Shown here: piece after piece, positions 17,957-26,822 of the stretch
How positions within the stretch are numbered: the first letter of the stretch is position 1
Layout of the letters: each line of letters begins with the position of its first letter
Assembly (NCBI RefSeq): GCF_003350205.1
Contig: NZ_QLLC01000003.1
Coordinates: 84,731 to 148,730, forward strand
Reading direction: 5' to 3'
DNA from: Brevundimonas bullata
GTDB taxonomy: Bacteria; Pseudomonadota; Alphaproteobacteria; Caulobacterales; Caulobacteraceae
DNA length: 64,000 nucleotides
The notes under the pieces: generated by a model
What the model saw: the letters and a program-made list of their open reading frames with translations, nothing else
The model's database searches: none
What the model was told of the DNA's origin: nothing
Translations under genes and position numbers: made by a program

Positions 17957-19282
17957 ATGGCCGGACGCAGCCGAGACACGAACACGGATCAAGCCAAGGG
18001 CGCCCCGCGCGCCCCGGCCGTGGCCGCGCTCGACCTGGGCCAGTCTAAGGTCGCCTGCTTCATCATGAAGCCCGAGGGCGTGCGCCACGCCGACCGCACC
18101 ATCCGCGTCGCAGGCGCCAGCCATGTCCAGTCGCGCGGCGTGCGCGGCGGGGCCATCGTCAACATGGACGAGGCCGCCCAGGCCATCGGCCACGCGGTCG
18201 AGCGCGCCGAGCGCGCCGCCGGCTCGCCCGTCTCCGGCGTCATCGTCACCACGGCCATCGGCCAGATGGCCAGCCACCGCGTCCAGGCCCGCGTCTCGCT
18301 GGGCGCCCATCCGATCAGCGACGGCGACCTGGCCCGCGCCATCGGCATGGCCCTGGCTCAGATCCGCCTGCCCAACCGTCGCCCGATCCACGTCCTGCCC
18401 ATCGCCTGGTCGGTGGACGGGGCGCGCGGCGTCCATGATCCGCGCTCCATGCGCGGCGGCTCGCTGGGCCTCGACCTGCTGGTCGTCTCCATGTCCGAAG
18501 GTTCGTTCGGCGCCCTCAGCCACTGCCTCGAACTGGCCCACCTTGACCTGCAAGGCGTCGCCGCCGCCCCCGTCGTCTCCTCGCTCGCCGCGCTGGAAGA
18601 GGACGAGATGGAGCTGGGCAGCGTCTGCATCGACATGGGCGGCGGCTCGACCTCGGCGGCGGTCTGGGGCGGGCGCAGCCTGCTGCACATCGAATCGCTG
18701 AACGTCGGCGGCGACCACGTCACCGCCGACATCGCGCGCGGCCTGTCGACCTCCAAGGTCGGCGCCGAGCGCCTGAAGACCCTGCACGGCTCGGCCATGG
18801 CCAGCGCCAACGAAGACCGCGAGATGCTGGAGGCCCCGCCGCGCGGCGAGGACCCGTCCGCCGGCCCCGTCATCGTCCCGCGCGCCATGCTCAAGACCGT
18901 CATCGCCCCGCGCGTCGAGGAAACCCTCGAACTGCTGCGCGACCGGCTCAAGCACGCCGGCGTCGGCATGGACCCAGGCGCGGGCATCGTCCTGACCGGC
19001 GGCGCCAGCCAGCTGAACGGCGTGCGCGAACTGGCCGTGCGCGTCTTCGACCGCCCGGTCCGCCTGGGCAAGCCGCAACGCGCGCCCCACCTGGCCGACG
19101 CCGCCTCGGGCCCGGCGTTCTGCTCGGCGTCGGGCGTCCTGCTGCGCGCCGCCTACGGCCCGCGCGAGGCGGTCTCCGCCCGCAAGCTCATGTCCCGCCA
19201 AATCACCGCCGCCGACGCCCCCAAGGTCCACCGCGGCGGCATGGTCGCCCGCGCCGCCGGCTGGTTGCGCGACAACCTTTAA
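17957..19282 (+). CDS. ftsA: Cell division protein FtsA
   Basis: Actin-like ATPase that tethers FtsZ filaments to the membrane. 441 residues. Phosphate-1 region AALDLGQSKVACFI, SHUS2/1C domain with VIVTTAIGQM, phosphate-2 region VCIDMGGGSTSAAV and adenosine motif VLTGGASQLNG. The C-terminal RAAGWLRDNL is the amphipathic membrane-targeting helix. In most Caulobacterales genomes ftsZ follows directly; here the next gene is a TonB-dependent receptor after a 469-bp gap. Confidence 0.96.
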   Translation: MAGRSRDTNTDQAKGAPRAPAVAALDLGQSKVACFIMKPEGVRHADRTIRVAGASHVQSRGVRGGAIVNMDEAAQAIGHAVERAERAAGSPVSGVIVTTAIGQMASHRVQARVSLGAHPISDGDLARAIGMALAQIRLPNRRPIHVLPIAWSVDGARGVHDPRSMRGGSLGLDLLVVSMSEGSFGALSHCLELAHLDLQGVAAAPVVSSLAALEEDEMELGSVCIDMGGGSTSAAVWGGRSLLHIESLNVGGDHVTADIARGLSTSKVGAERLKTLHGSAMASANEDREMLEAPPRGEDPSAGPVIVPRAMLKTVIAPRVEETLELLRDRLKHAGVGMDPGAGIVLTGGASQLNGVRELAVRVFDRPVRLGKPQRAPHLADAASGPAFCSASGVLLRAAYGPREAVSARKLMSRQITAADAPKVHRGGMVARAAGWLRDNL

Positions 19283-19751
19283 AACGTCCGCCGGCATGAA
19301 GCCCCGACACATAGCGTGTGGGGGATGGTGATATTTGCGGGCTGCAAAACGCCTGCCTGAGAGTGCGCTGAACAGGCCGACCATTTGCGCCCTATGCCCA
19401 GGCGTGTCGTCTCCGCCTTGTGACCGGGGCGGTGCAGGTTGGCGCGCGCACCCGAACAGTTCAAATCAACCAGCGTTCGTCGAATTCGTGATCTGACGGT
19501 TCCGTTTTCTGAGGGTGCAAGAAGGGAACCGCTTCTCTAGGCATACCGAAGTTATTGAAAGCCATAGTTAGGCGAACAATGTTTGCTGGTGGCCGGCTGT
19601 ATTGTGTCGAAACTGCTACATATTGTCGTTTAGCGGGCCAATTTTAGCCAATATGCTGGATTTCTTCGTTATTCTGACTAGGGAACACATGTGGCGCTCG
19701 GAGCGCCCGAGGCGGACCGCGCCGAGTATCTTTAGTTGGGGTAGTAGAAGT
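19283..19751 (+). other. 469-bp gap ftsA - TonB receptor; probable leader/promoter
   Basis: No gene recognised. Composition becomes more A/T rich within about 200 bp of the ftsA stop (for example around 19540-19680), unlike the surrounding sequence. Near the start lies ACACATAGCGTGT, a small inverted repeat. A GGCGCTC-G-GAGCGCC hairpin lies at 19693-19707, about 45 nt before the receptor ATG. The stretch likely holds the receptor promoter and 5' leader. An in-frame upstream ATG at 19602 would add 50 residues without signal-peptide character and is rejected. Confidence 0.5.
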
Positions 19752-22721
19752 ATGAGTTTGAAGCGTAATCACCTGTTCGGAACCACGGTCCTGGCAGGCT
19801 TTATCGCCATGTCGGCGCCCGCCGCTGTTCATGCTGCACCTGCAGCGCAGGACCCGGAAGCCACTGAACTGGGTGAGGTCGTCGTCACCGGCTCGCGTAT
19901 TGCGCGTCCCAACCTCGAGCAGCCGGCTCCCGTTTCCACGATCACCGAACAAGCTATCATCAACTCTGGTACGACGAACCTTGGAGACATCCTAGCTGAA
20001 CTGCCGGGCATGGGGCGGACTAACACCGTTCGCGCCAACGCCGACAGTGGCGGCGATCTCGTGGGGCTCAATCAGGCCAACCTGCGCAGCTTGGGCGCTG
20101 CGAGGACGCTGACCCTGGTCAACGGCAAGCGTCACGTCGGTGGTTCCGCCGGCAGCACCGCCGTGGATCTGAATGCTGTCCCGACGGCTCTGGTCAAGAG
20201 CATTGAAGTCGTGACTGGCGGCGCCTCGGCCATCTACGGCTCGGACGCTGTGTCAGGCGTTGTGAACATCATTCTCCGTGACGATTTCGAAGGCGCGCAG
20301 ATTGGCGCATCCTACGGCATCGGCGACGGTAGTCTGAATGAACGTTGGGCGATTGATGCGACGATCGGCGGCAATTTTGCAGGAGGGCGAGGAAACGTCG
20401 CCTTCAGCCTGTTCGCCGACGGTACAAGCCGCGTCATGGCGACGGAAGTTCCCGAGTTGGCTCTGCGTGCCGGTACCGTCCTAAATCCTGATGATCCCAC
20501 GGGTTTGCCTGGCAACGGCAAGCCCAACCGGCTCTGGGCCAACTATATCGGCAGCGACTGGATCGACGAACGCGGCGTTTTCTTTAACGGCGTCACTGGT
20601 GAGGCTTTCGGCTTTAAAGCCGATGGAACTCTGGTGAACCAGCCGGCACGTACCGGCGAGAACAGCGCCGCGTTTGGCTCGTTCGGCGAATATTGCGATA
20701 CCTGCTTCTTCCCTGACGACTGGATTGTTGTGATCCCGAAGTCGGAACGTGTCGGCTTCAACACGGTCGCTCACTATGACCTGCTACCCAATGTTCGCGC
20801 CTATGTGGACGCCAAGTACATTACGTCCAAGTTCGACGACAACTATCAGCCGTCGTTCCGCTTCTTTAGTGACAGTGTCGCCGAAGACAACGCCTTCCTG
20901 ACGCCTGAGATGCGCGCGGCGGCCGGCGCCGATCTTGCTGCGGGCAACATGTTCGTCAACCGCTTCCTGGGCGACACCAACGGTCGTGCATCCAGCGTTG
21001 AACGTACCACGATGCGGATCGTCGGCGGCCTGCAAGGTGACTTCGACGCTCGGTTCGCCGAGATCGACTGGGACCTGTCATACAACTACGGACGGACGAC
21101 CAACCACTTCAAGTCCTTCGGCACGCTGATCCCCGGCAACTACGCCGCTGCGCTCGATGCTGTTCAAGGACCTGATGGGATTGTCTGCCGTTCGTCGCTT
21201 CCGGGTGAAGATCCGGTTGCAGGCACTACGGGCGCACCCTGCGTGCCCTATAATCCCTTCATTGCGCAGAACACGCCTGAAGCGCTCGCCTATGTCACAC
21301 ATGACTCGCAACGCGAGCATAAGCTGACTCAGAAGGTGGTTTCGGGCATCATCTCTTTCGACACCTCGCGCTTCCTAAACCTGCCCGGCGGCGCGATTGG
21401 TGTTGCCGGCGGCTTCGAGTTCCGTGAGGAAAGCAGCGCTAACATCAACGACGCCTTCGTCAAGACAGGCTTGAGCGAAAGCGCACCGCAACCCGACGCC
21501 ATCGGCGGGTTTGACGTTTCAGAATACTTCGCCGAAGTGAATTTGCCGCTTCTGGCGGATATGCCGTTCGCCTACCGCCTATCGGTTGACGGCGCCTATC
21601 GCCTAGCGGACTATTCACACTCGGGCGAAGCTGAGGCTTGGAAGGTTGGCTTCCTCTACGCCCCGATCCGGGACGTCTCGTTCCGCGGCACCTATGGTAA
21701 GGCCGTTCGCGCGCCGAACATCACGGAAGCCTTCCTGCCGATAACTGCCGGCTTCGAAGACGTCTCCGACCCTTGTGATGTGGCGCGTATCAACGGCAAC
21801 CCCAACCGCGCCGCCAACTGCGCTCTGGACACCGAAATTCCGCAACTGCCGTGGAATTCAAGCACGAACGCCTCGATCAAAGCGGAGACGGGTGGCAATC
21901 CGAACCTGAAGCCGGAAACCTCTGAAAGCTTCACGGCAGGCGTGGTGCTGCAACCGCGTTGGGTTTCGGGGCTGGCTCTGACGATCGACTACTTCAGCAT
22001 CGAGATCGAAGACGCGATCGCTCAAATCGCCCCCCAGACGATTATTAACAACTGCTACGATTCCCCGGGCGGGCTGGCTGAGCAGTTCTGCAGCATGTTC
22101 GACCGCAACACCGATCCGAATAGCAACTTCTTCGGTAATATCAGCATGCTTCGCAATCAATTTGTGAACACGTCGAAGCTGGAGACGAGCGGATGGGATA
22201 TTAATCTGTCCTACGCCGCGAGCCTGGATAATTGGGCTGAGAAGGTCTCGTTCCTCAACTGGGCTCAAGGCGATCTGGGGATCAATATGAAGGCCACCCA
22301 CCTGGAGAAGTATAATACCTTCCAATTCCAGGACCGGCCTGACGTGATCAACATGAACCGCGGCGAACTGGGCAACCCGGTTTGGCGCCTGACGTCCAGC
22401 GTCAACTGGACGCGCGGCCCGCTGCAACTGGGTTGGGAAGCTCGCTTCGAAGACGAAGTCGCGACGTACGAGACCACCCGGACTCTGAACCCCTCTGCTG
22501 CGGAAAGCACCAACATTCCGTACATCGGCGCGAAGGTCTATCACGACTTCATCGCCCGTCTGCGTCTTGAGGGCGGTGTCCTCTATGCGAACGACACCGA
22601 GCTCTACATCGGCATCAACAACGCATTTGACGTGCGACTGCCTTACAGCGTCGGGTTCGACAGTTCGCAATATGAGCTGTTTGGCCGCCAGATCTTTGGC
22701 GGGGTGCGCATCAGCTTCTAA
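19752..22721 (+). CDS. TonB-dependent outer-membrane receptor
   Basis: Outer-membrane beta barrel with plug domain, importing a scarce ligand with energy from TonB-ExbB-ExbD. 989 residues from the ATG at 19752. Signal peptide ends near APAAVHA, then a TonB-box-like ELGEVVVTGSRIARP, plug domain with NLRSLGAARTLTLVNGKRHVGG and VVTGGASAIYGSDAVSGVVNI, barrel strands and a C-terminal aromatic end GGVRISF. The plug type (ITGSRI-like, long extracellular loops with Cys pairs such as EYCDTCFF) is common in Caulobacterales/Sphingomonadales receptors for plant glycans or peptides; the ligand is unknown. Codon use is visibly less GC-rich at third positions than in ftsA and ftsZ. Position between ftsA and ftsZ is unusual. 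Confidence 0.93.
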   Translation: MSLKRNHLFGTTVLAGFIAMSAPAAVHAAPAAQDPEATELGEVVVTGSRIARPNLEQPAPVSTITEQAIINSGTTNLGDILAELPGMGRTNTVRANADSGGDLVGLNQANLRSLGAARTLTLVNGKRHVGGSAGSTAVDLNAVPTALVKSIEVVTGGASAIYGSDAVSGVVNIILRDDFEGAQIGASYGIGDGSLNERWAIDATIGGNFAGGRGNVAFSLFADGTSRVMATEVPELALRAGTVLNPDDPTGLPGNGKPNRLWANYIGSDWIDERGVFFNGVTGEAFGFKADGTLVNQPARTGENSAAFGSFGEYCDTCFFPDDWIVVIPKSERVGFNTVAHYDLLPNVRAYVDAKYITSKFDDNYQPSFRFFSDSVAEDNAFLTPEMRAAAGADLAAGNMFVNRFLGDTNGRASSVERTTMRIVGGLQGDFDARFAEIDWDLSYNYGRTTNHFKSFGTLIPGNYAAALDAVQGPDGIVCRSSLPGEDPVAGTTGAPCVPYNPFIAQNTPEALAYVTHDSQREHKLTQKVVSGIISFDTSRFLNLPGGAIGVAGGFEFREESSANINDAFVKTGLSESAPQPDAIGGFDVSEYFAEVNLPLLADMPFAYRLSVDGAYRLADYSHSGEAEAWKVGFLYAPIRDVSFRGTYGKAVRAPNITEAFLPITAGFEDVSDPCDVARINGNPNRAANCALDTEIPQLPWNSSTNASIKAETGGNPNLKPETSESFTAGVVLQPRWVSGLALTIDYFSIEIEDAIAQIAPQTIINNCYDSPGGLAEQFCSMFDRNTDPNSNFFGNISMLRNQFVNTSKLETSGWDINLSYAASLDNWAEKVSFLNWAQGDLGINMKATHLEKYNTFQFQDRPDVINMNRGELGNPVWRLTSSVNWTRGPLQLGWEARFEDEVATYETTRTLNPSAAESTNIPYIGAKVYHDFIARLRLEGGVLYANDTELYIGINNAFDVRLPYSVGFDSSQYELFGRQIFGGVRISF

Positions 22722-22746
22722 GGCTGACGCTGCCGACTAATGGGGA

Positions 22747-22775
22747 AAGGGGGTGCCCGTCGGGCGCCCCTTTTT
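22747..22775 (+). terminator. Rho-independent terminator after TonB receptor
   Basis: AAGGGGGTGCCC-GTC-GGGCGCCCCTT stem followed by TTTTCTTT, 26 nt after the receptor stop. It is the clearest intrinsic terminator in the window. It separates receptor transcription from ftsZ, so ftsZ must rely on its own promoter. Confidence 0.85.
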
Positions 22776-22810
22776 CTTTGGTTGAATGTGGAAAAATCCA
22801 GCTACGCTTG

Positions 22811-22934
22811 GATTCGAAGCCTTTCACAGACTCCGACTCATAGTAGGTCGGTAACACTCCGTTAACGCAAAAGGGGTTTTCCTTAACGCGCTCATAACCA
22901 ATGCGATTCGGCGGGGATTTCGCACTGGGGTTAA
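22811..22934 (+). promoter_or_regulatory. ftsZ promoter region with four GANTC sites and CtrA-like box
   Basis: GANTC sites at 22811-22815 (GATTC), 22829-22833 (GACTC), 22835-22839 (GACTC) and 22905-22909 (GATTC). A TTAA-N7-ATAAC element, one mismatch from the CtrA consensus TTAA-N7-TTAAC, is at 22883-22898. Further TTAAC motifs are at 22862-22866 and 22931-22935. In Caulobacter crescentus ftsZ is repressed by CtrA and stimulated by CcrM methylation; this cluster fits the same logic. The transcription start is not identified. Confidence 0.6.
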
Positions 22935-22966
22935 CGGGCAGGGTCGGAAAGTTCGGAACAACAATC

Positions 22967-24538
22967 ATGTCTCTCTCGCTGGTGAAGCCGCAACACACGG
23001 AACTGAAGCCCCGGATCGTCGTCTTCGGCGTCGGCGGCGCGGGCGGGAACGCCGTGAACAATATGATCGACGCCGGCCTTGAAGGGGTCGAGTTCGTCGT
23101 CGCCAACACCGACGCTCAGCATCTGAGCTTCGCCAAGACCGACCGTCGCATCCAGCTGGGCGAGACCATCACCCAGGGCCTCGGCGCCGGCGCCCACCCC
23201 GAAGTCGGCATGAACGCCGCCGAGGAAAGCGCTGACGAAATCCACGCGCACCTGGACGGCGCGCACATGGTCTTCATCACCTGCGGCATGGGCGGCGGCA
23301 CCGGCACCGGCGCGGCCCCCGTCATCGCCAAGTGCGCCCGCGACCGCGGCATCCTGACCGTCGGCGTCGTCACCAAGCCCTTCACCTTCGAAGGCCGTCA
23401 CCGCATGCGTCTGGCGGACTCTGGCGTCGCCGAGCTGCAACGCTACGTCGACACCCTGATCGTCATTCCGAACCAGAACCTGTTCCGCGTCGCCAACGAG
23501 CGCACCACCTTCGCCGACGCCTTCGGCATGGCTGACCAGGTCCTCCACTCGGGCGTCCGTTCGATCACCGACCTGATGATCCTGCCGGGCCTGATCAACC
23601 TCGACTTCGCCGACGTCCGCGCCGTCATGTCCGAAATGGGCAAGGCGATGATGGGCACGGGCGAGGCCACGGGCGACGACCGCGCCCTGCTGGCGGCTCA
23701 GAACGCCATCGCCAACCCGCTGCTGGACGAGACCAGCCTCAAGGGCGCCAAGGCCGTGCTGGTCAACATCACCGGCGGTCTGGACATGACCCTGCTGGAA
23801 GTGGACGAGGCCGCCAACGCCATCGCCGCCGAAGTGGACGGCGACGCCAACATCATCTTCGGCGCCGCCTTTGACCCGGCCCTGGACGGCAAGATCCGCG
23901 TCTCGGTCGTCGCCACCGGCATGGATGAGGCCGTGATCCAGAAGATCGAACCCCAGGGTTCGGCCTTCTCGGACCGTCGCCCCAATACGACGATGGCTCC
24001 GCGTCAGCCCGAAGTCCGCATCGACCCGGTTCGCGAAACGGCCCGCGCGCCCGAGCCGGCCCCGGTCTATGAGGCGCCCGCCGCCCGCTCCGCGCCCGAG
24101 CCGCGCCCTGAGCCGGTGATCCACGACGCGCCCCGCAATCTGGAGCCGATCATCGATCCGTGGGTCGAGGAATACGAATCCGGCGCCGTCCGCGCTCAGC
24201 CGGCGGCCGCTTCGGCCGAGCAGGGCGACCTCTACTTCGACCGCGGGCAGCAACAGCAGCCGCAAGCCCGTCCGGCCCCGCGCCGCGAAGAGCCGGTCGC
24301 TGAAGAAGAATACTACGACGACCGCGATCACCGCCGCAGCGGCTGGAGCCTGTTCGGCAAGAAGCGCCAGCAGCCGCAACAGCAGCAGCCGTCCTACGCA
24401 CCGCAGCCGTCGTCGAACCGCACGACCCAGCAACTGCGCCAGTCCCAGTCGGCCCAGCCGACCCAGGAGTATCAGGCCGGCCACGCTGAAGACGACGACC
24501 TGGAAATCCCGTCCTTTCTTCGCCGCCTCGCGAACTGA
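22967..24538 (+). CDS. ftsZ: Cell division GTPase FtsZ
   Basis: Tubulin homologue that forms the Z ring. 523 residues from the ATG at 22967. GTP-binding signature GGGTGTG at 109-115, T7 synergy loop NLDFADV at 211-217, and the C-terminal conserved peptide [14 protein letters not shown] that binds FtsA and other partners. Between core and tail is a long disordered linker (about 330-500) rich in Pro, Gln, Arg and Glu, as in other Caulobacterales FtsZ proteins. An upstream in-frame ATG at 22901 would extend into the regulatory region and is rejected. A strong terminator follows. Confidence 0.97.
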   Translation: MSLSLVKPQHTELKPRIVVFGVGGAGGNAVNNMIDAGLEGVEFVVANTDAQHLSFAKTDRRIQLGETITQGLGAGAHPEVGMNAAEESADEIHAHLDGAHMVFITCGMGGGTGTGAAPVIAKCARDRGILTVGVVTKPFTFEGRHRMRLADSGVAELQRYVDTLIVIPNQNLFRVANERTTFADAFGMADQVLHSGVRSITDLMILPGLINLDFADVRAVMSEMGKAMMGTGEATGDDRALLAAQNAIANPLLDETSLKGAKAVLVNITGGLDMTLLEVDEAANAIAAEVDGDANIIFGAAFDPALDGKIRVSVVATGMDEAVIQKIEPQGSAFSDRRPNTTMAPRQPEVRIDPVRETARAPEPAPVYEAPAARSAPEPRPEPVIHDAPRNLEPIIDPWVEEYESGAVRAQPAAASAEQGDLYFDRGQQQQPQARPAPRREEPVAEEEYYDDRDHRRSGWSLFGKKRQQPQQQQPSYAPQPSSNRTTQQLRQSQSAQPTQEYQAGHAEDDDLEIPSFLRRLAN

Positions 24539-24557
24539 TCGGACCAAACGCTGATCG

Positions 24558-24590
24558 AAACGCCCCGGAGCCTGGCTCCGGGGCGTTTTG
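24558..24590 (+). terminator. Strong hairpin terminator after ftsZ
   Basis: Perfect 14-bp arms AACGCCCCGGAGCC (24559-24572) and GGCTCCGGGGCGTT (24574-24587) followed by a short T-run. Located 20 nt after the ftsZ stop. It isolates ftsZ from lpxC. Confidence 0.85.
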
Positions 24591-24738
24591 CTTTGTGGCG
24601 CTACACGGTCGGCTGTCGCCAGACCGAAACATTTCGAAACCCATCTTTCATTTCGCGCTTGAGCCGTCGTGGTTAAACGACAGACGAGGCGAACTCCGCA
24701 CCCGTTGCGCGGAGCCGCGCAACACAGAGAGCTTCCCC

Positions 24739-25638
24739 TTGTCGGTCCGTAACGACCATCACGAACAGACCATCGTCGCCCCGGCCATCTGCGCCGGCGT
24801 CGGCGTTCACACCGGCCAGCGCGTCAAGCTGGTCGTGCGTCCGGCCGCGTCCGGGACGGGCATCACCTTCGTGCGCACCGACATCACCGACCGCGACAAC
24901 CGCATCCCCGTCTCGGGCGAGGCTGTCGTAGACGCCCGCCTGAACACCATGATCGAGAACGCGGCGGGCGTGCGCCTGTCGACCATCGAGCACCTGATGG
25001 CCGCCCTGTGCGCGCTGGGCGTGTCCAACGCCGTGATCGAGGTCGACGGCCCCGAACTGCCGATCCTGGACGGCTCGGCCCTTCAGTTCGTGCAACTGCT
25101 GGACCGCGCCGGTTTCCGCCGTCAGGAAGCTCCGGTTCGCTACATCGAAATCCTCAAGCCGGTTCGGGTGGAGGAGGGCGACAAGTCCGCCGTCCTTCTG
25201 CCCTGCGACCGCTATGAGATGCGCTTCGAGATCGACTTCCCGACGCCGGTCATCGGCAATCAGGTGGTGGACTTCGTCGTGGACGAGGCGACCTTCCGCT
25301 CGGATATCATGGCCGCCCGCACCTTCGGCTTCGCCCACGAGGTCGAGGCGCTGCGTCAGGCCGGTCTGGCGCGCGGCGGCAGCCTCGAAAACGCCGTGGT
25401 CATCGACGGCGACGAGATCCTGAACCCCGGCGGCCTGCGCATGGAACGCGAATTCGTGCGCCACAAGGCCCTGGACGCCATCGGCGACCTCTACGTCCTC
25501 GGCGCCCCCCTGCTGGGCCGCTACGAAGGCGTCAAGGCCGGCCACGCCCTGAACAATAAACTGGTCCGCGCCCTGCTGGCCCAGCCCGACGCCTGGCGCG
25601 AAACCACCCGCGTCTTCGACATGGCGATGGCGGGCTAA
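24739..25638 (+). CDS. lpxC: UDP-3-O-acyl-N-acetylglucosamine deacetylase LpxC
   Basis: Zinc hydrolase for the committed step of lipid A synthesis. 299 residues using a TTG start at 24739, chosen because the family begins with a short N-terminus before HEQTI and the conserved ICAGVGVHTG. Zinc ligands His85 (STIEHLMAAL), His242 and Asp246 (RHKALDAIGD) are all present, as is ELPILDGSA. The longer frame to 24595 has no family similarity. A TTG start in an essential, dosage-sensitive enzyme would lower translation and is plausible, but the exact start is inferred. Confidence 0.94.
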   Translation: MSVRNDHHEQTIVAPAICAGVGVHTGQRVKLVVRPAASGTGITFVRTDITDRDNRIPVSGEAVVDARLNTMIENAAGVRLSTIEHLMAALCALGVSNAVIEVDGPELPILDGSALQFVQLLDRAGFRRQEAPVRYIEILKPVRVEEGDKSAVLLPCDRYEMRFEIDFPTPVIGNQVVDFVVDEATFRSDIMAARTFGFAHEVEALRQAGLARGGSLENAVVIDGDEILNPGGLRMEREFVRHKALDAIGDLYVLGAPLLGRYEGVKAGHALNNKLVRALLAQPDAWRETTRVFDMAMAG

Positions 25639-25644
25639 TCACGC

Positions 25645-25773
25645 TTTCCTCCCCATTTCATGGGGAGGTGGCGCGGCGCGTTAGCGACGTGACAGAGGGG
25701 GCGTCTCGACGTCAGCCCTCTGTGTCGCCCCCTCCACCGCTACGGGGTCCCCCTCCCCATGGAATGGGGAGGA
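25645..25773. repeat. Class 1b intergenic inverted repeat
   Basis: Starts TTTCCTCCCCATTTCATGGGGAGG and ends CCTCCCCATGGAATGGGGAGGAA, each end being a hairpin, with inner complementary runs GAGGGGGCG / CGCCCCCTC. Close copies are at 34464-34619 and 41812-41932. It lies between the convergent lpxC and pgeF genes, where it may also act as a terminator. Confidence 0.75.
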
Positions 25774-25777
25774 ATGA

Positions 25778-26548
25778 TCAGGTGAGCGCAATCGTCGAGA
25801 TCAACCGCCCGAAATCCGGCTCCCTCGCCAGAAACGCCCGCCGGTTCGAGTAGAACCGCACCGCGTCCGCGCGTGTATCGTCGCCAGTCCAGGCGGCGTC
25901 GCCGACGCCGGCCTGCTCGAGCCGCCACAGGACAAAGCCGGGCAGGTCGAACAGGCGCTTGTCCTCAGTCGCGCCGGGCGCGAAGAACCGTTCGCTGCCG
26001 GGGTCGTGGTGGGCGAAACGGTCCTGATAGTCGGCCCCGACCTCATAGCTGGCCTGAGCGATGCAGGGGCCGACCACGGCGACCATGCGCTCGGGCCGCG
26101 CGCCGAGGGCCTCCATGGCCGCCACCGTCGAGTGGATGATCCCGCCAAGCGCCCCCTTCCAGCCCGCGTGGGCCGCGCCGACCACCCCGGCCTCGGCGTC
26201 GGCGAACAGGACCGGCGCACAGTCGGCGGTCAGGACCGAAGCGATGGGGCCGCGCACGGCGCTGACCACGGCGTCGCCCTCCGGCCGTTCGCCATTCCAG
26301 CCGGCTTCGGCCACGCGGGCCACGGCGGAGTGGATCTGATAGCAGCCGCACAGGTCGTCCAGTCCGCCGCCCATCCATTCGGCGACGCGGCGGCGGTTCT
26401 CGGCCACGGCCGCCGGATCGTCATTCGAACCGACGCCCGCGTTCAGCCCGGCGTAGATCCCCTCCGACACGCCGCCCTCGCGGGTGAAAAAGCCGTGGCG
26501 CACCCCGGCCTTGTCGAGCAGGGGGTGGGTGATGGGGTTCAGGCTCAT
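25778..26548 (-). CDS. pgeF: Peptidoglycan editing factor / purine nucleoside phosphorylase-like (YfiH family)
   Basis: Laccase-domain (DUF152) protein of 256 residues. Metal ligands His73 (QIHS), Cys110 (TADCAPVLF) and His127 (AAHAGWKG) are intact. Family members act as copper-independent adenosine/purine phosphorylases or correct mis-incorporated serine in peptidoglycan precursors; which role applies here is unknown. The ATG overlaps the stop of the upstream HhH gene by 4 bp (ATGA), so it is the last gene of the lgt-midA-HhH-pgeF operon. Confidence 0.92.
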   Translation of the reverse strand: MSLNPITHPLLDKAGVRHGFFTREGGVSEGIYAGLNAGVGSNDDPAAVAENRRRVAEWMGGGLDDLCGCYQIHSAVARVAEAGWNGERPEGDAVVSAVRGPIASVLTADCAPVLFADAEAGVVGAAHAGWKGALGGIIHSTVAAMEALGARPERMVAVVGPCIAQASYEVGADYQDRFAHHDPGSERFFAPGATEDKRLFDLPGFVLWRLEQAGVGDAAWTGDDTRADAVRFYSNRRAFLAREPDFGRLISTIALT

Positions 26549-26790
26549 GCGGCCTCCAGCGACGAACGGGCGGCGGCGACAGCGGCTTCGACCGCCTTGC
26601 GCGCCTGGGGGCTGTTCTTCCAGCAGGTCGAGCCGACACTGGCGGCGGCGCCGGCGCAGACGACGGCGGGATCGGCCTGGGCCAGGCGTTCAAAGCCGCC
26701 CAGGCCCTGTTCCTCCAGCCTCTCGACCACCTTGGGCCCCACGCCCTTTACGGACAGAAGAATGGCCCGTTCCTGCTCGGAAAAACGCAT
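26545..26790 (-). CDS. Small helix-hairpin-helix protein
   Basis: 81 residues, starting at the ATG at 26790 with GGGAG about 7 nt upstream. A helix-hairpin-helix motif (LLSVKGVGPKVVERLEEQGL, residues 11-30) indicates non-specific DNA binding or protein contact. The rest contains two cysteines (VVCAGAA, STCWKN) and a basic/alanine-rich helix. It lies in the operon between midA and pgeF, overlapping the latter by 4 bp. No precise function is recognised. Confidence 0.8.
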   Translation of the reverse strand: MRFSEQERAILLSVKGVGPKVVERLEEQGLGGFERLAQADPAVVCAGAAASVGSTCWKNSPQARKAVEAAVAAARSSLEAA

Positions 26791-26822
26791 CGTACACTCC
26801 CTGCGGACACAGGCCGCAGTCC

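Noticed and set aside
17765..19384. 539-residue minus-strand frame
   Set aside because: Antisense to ftsQ/ftsA; no recognisable domain.
19602..19751. Upstream start for the TonB receptor
   Set aside because: The added 50 residues lack signal-peptide features and would place the true signal peptide internally.
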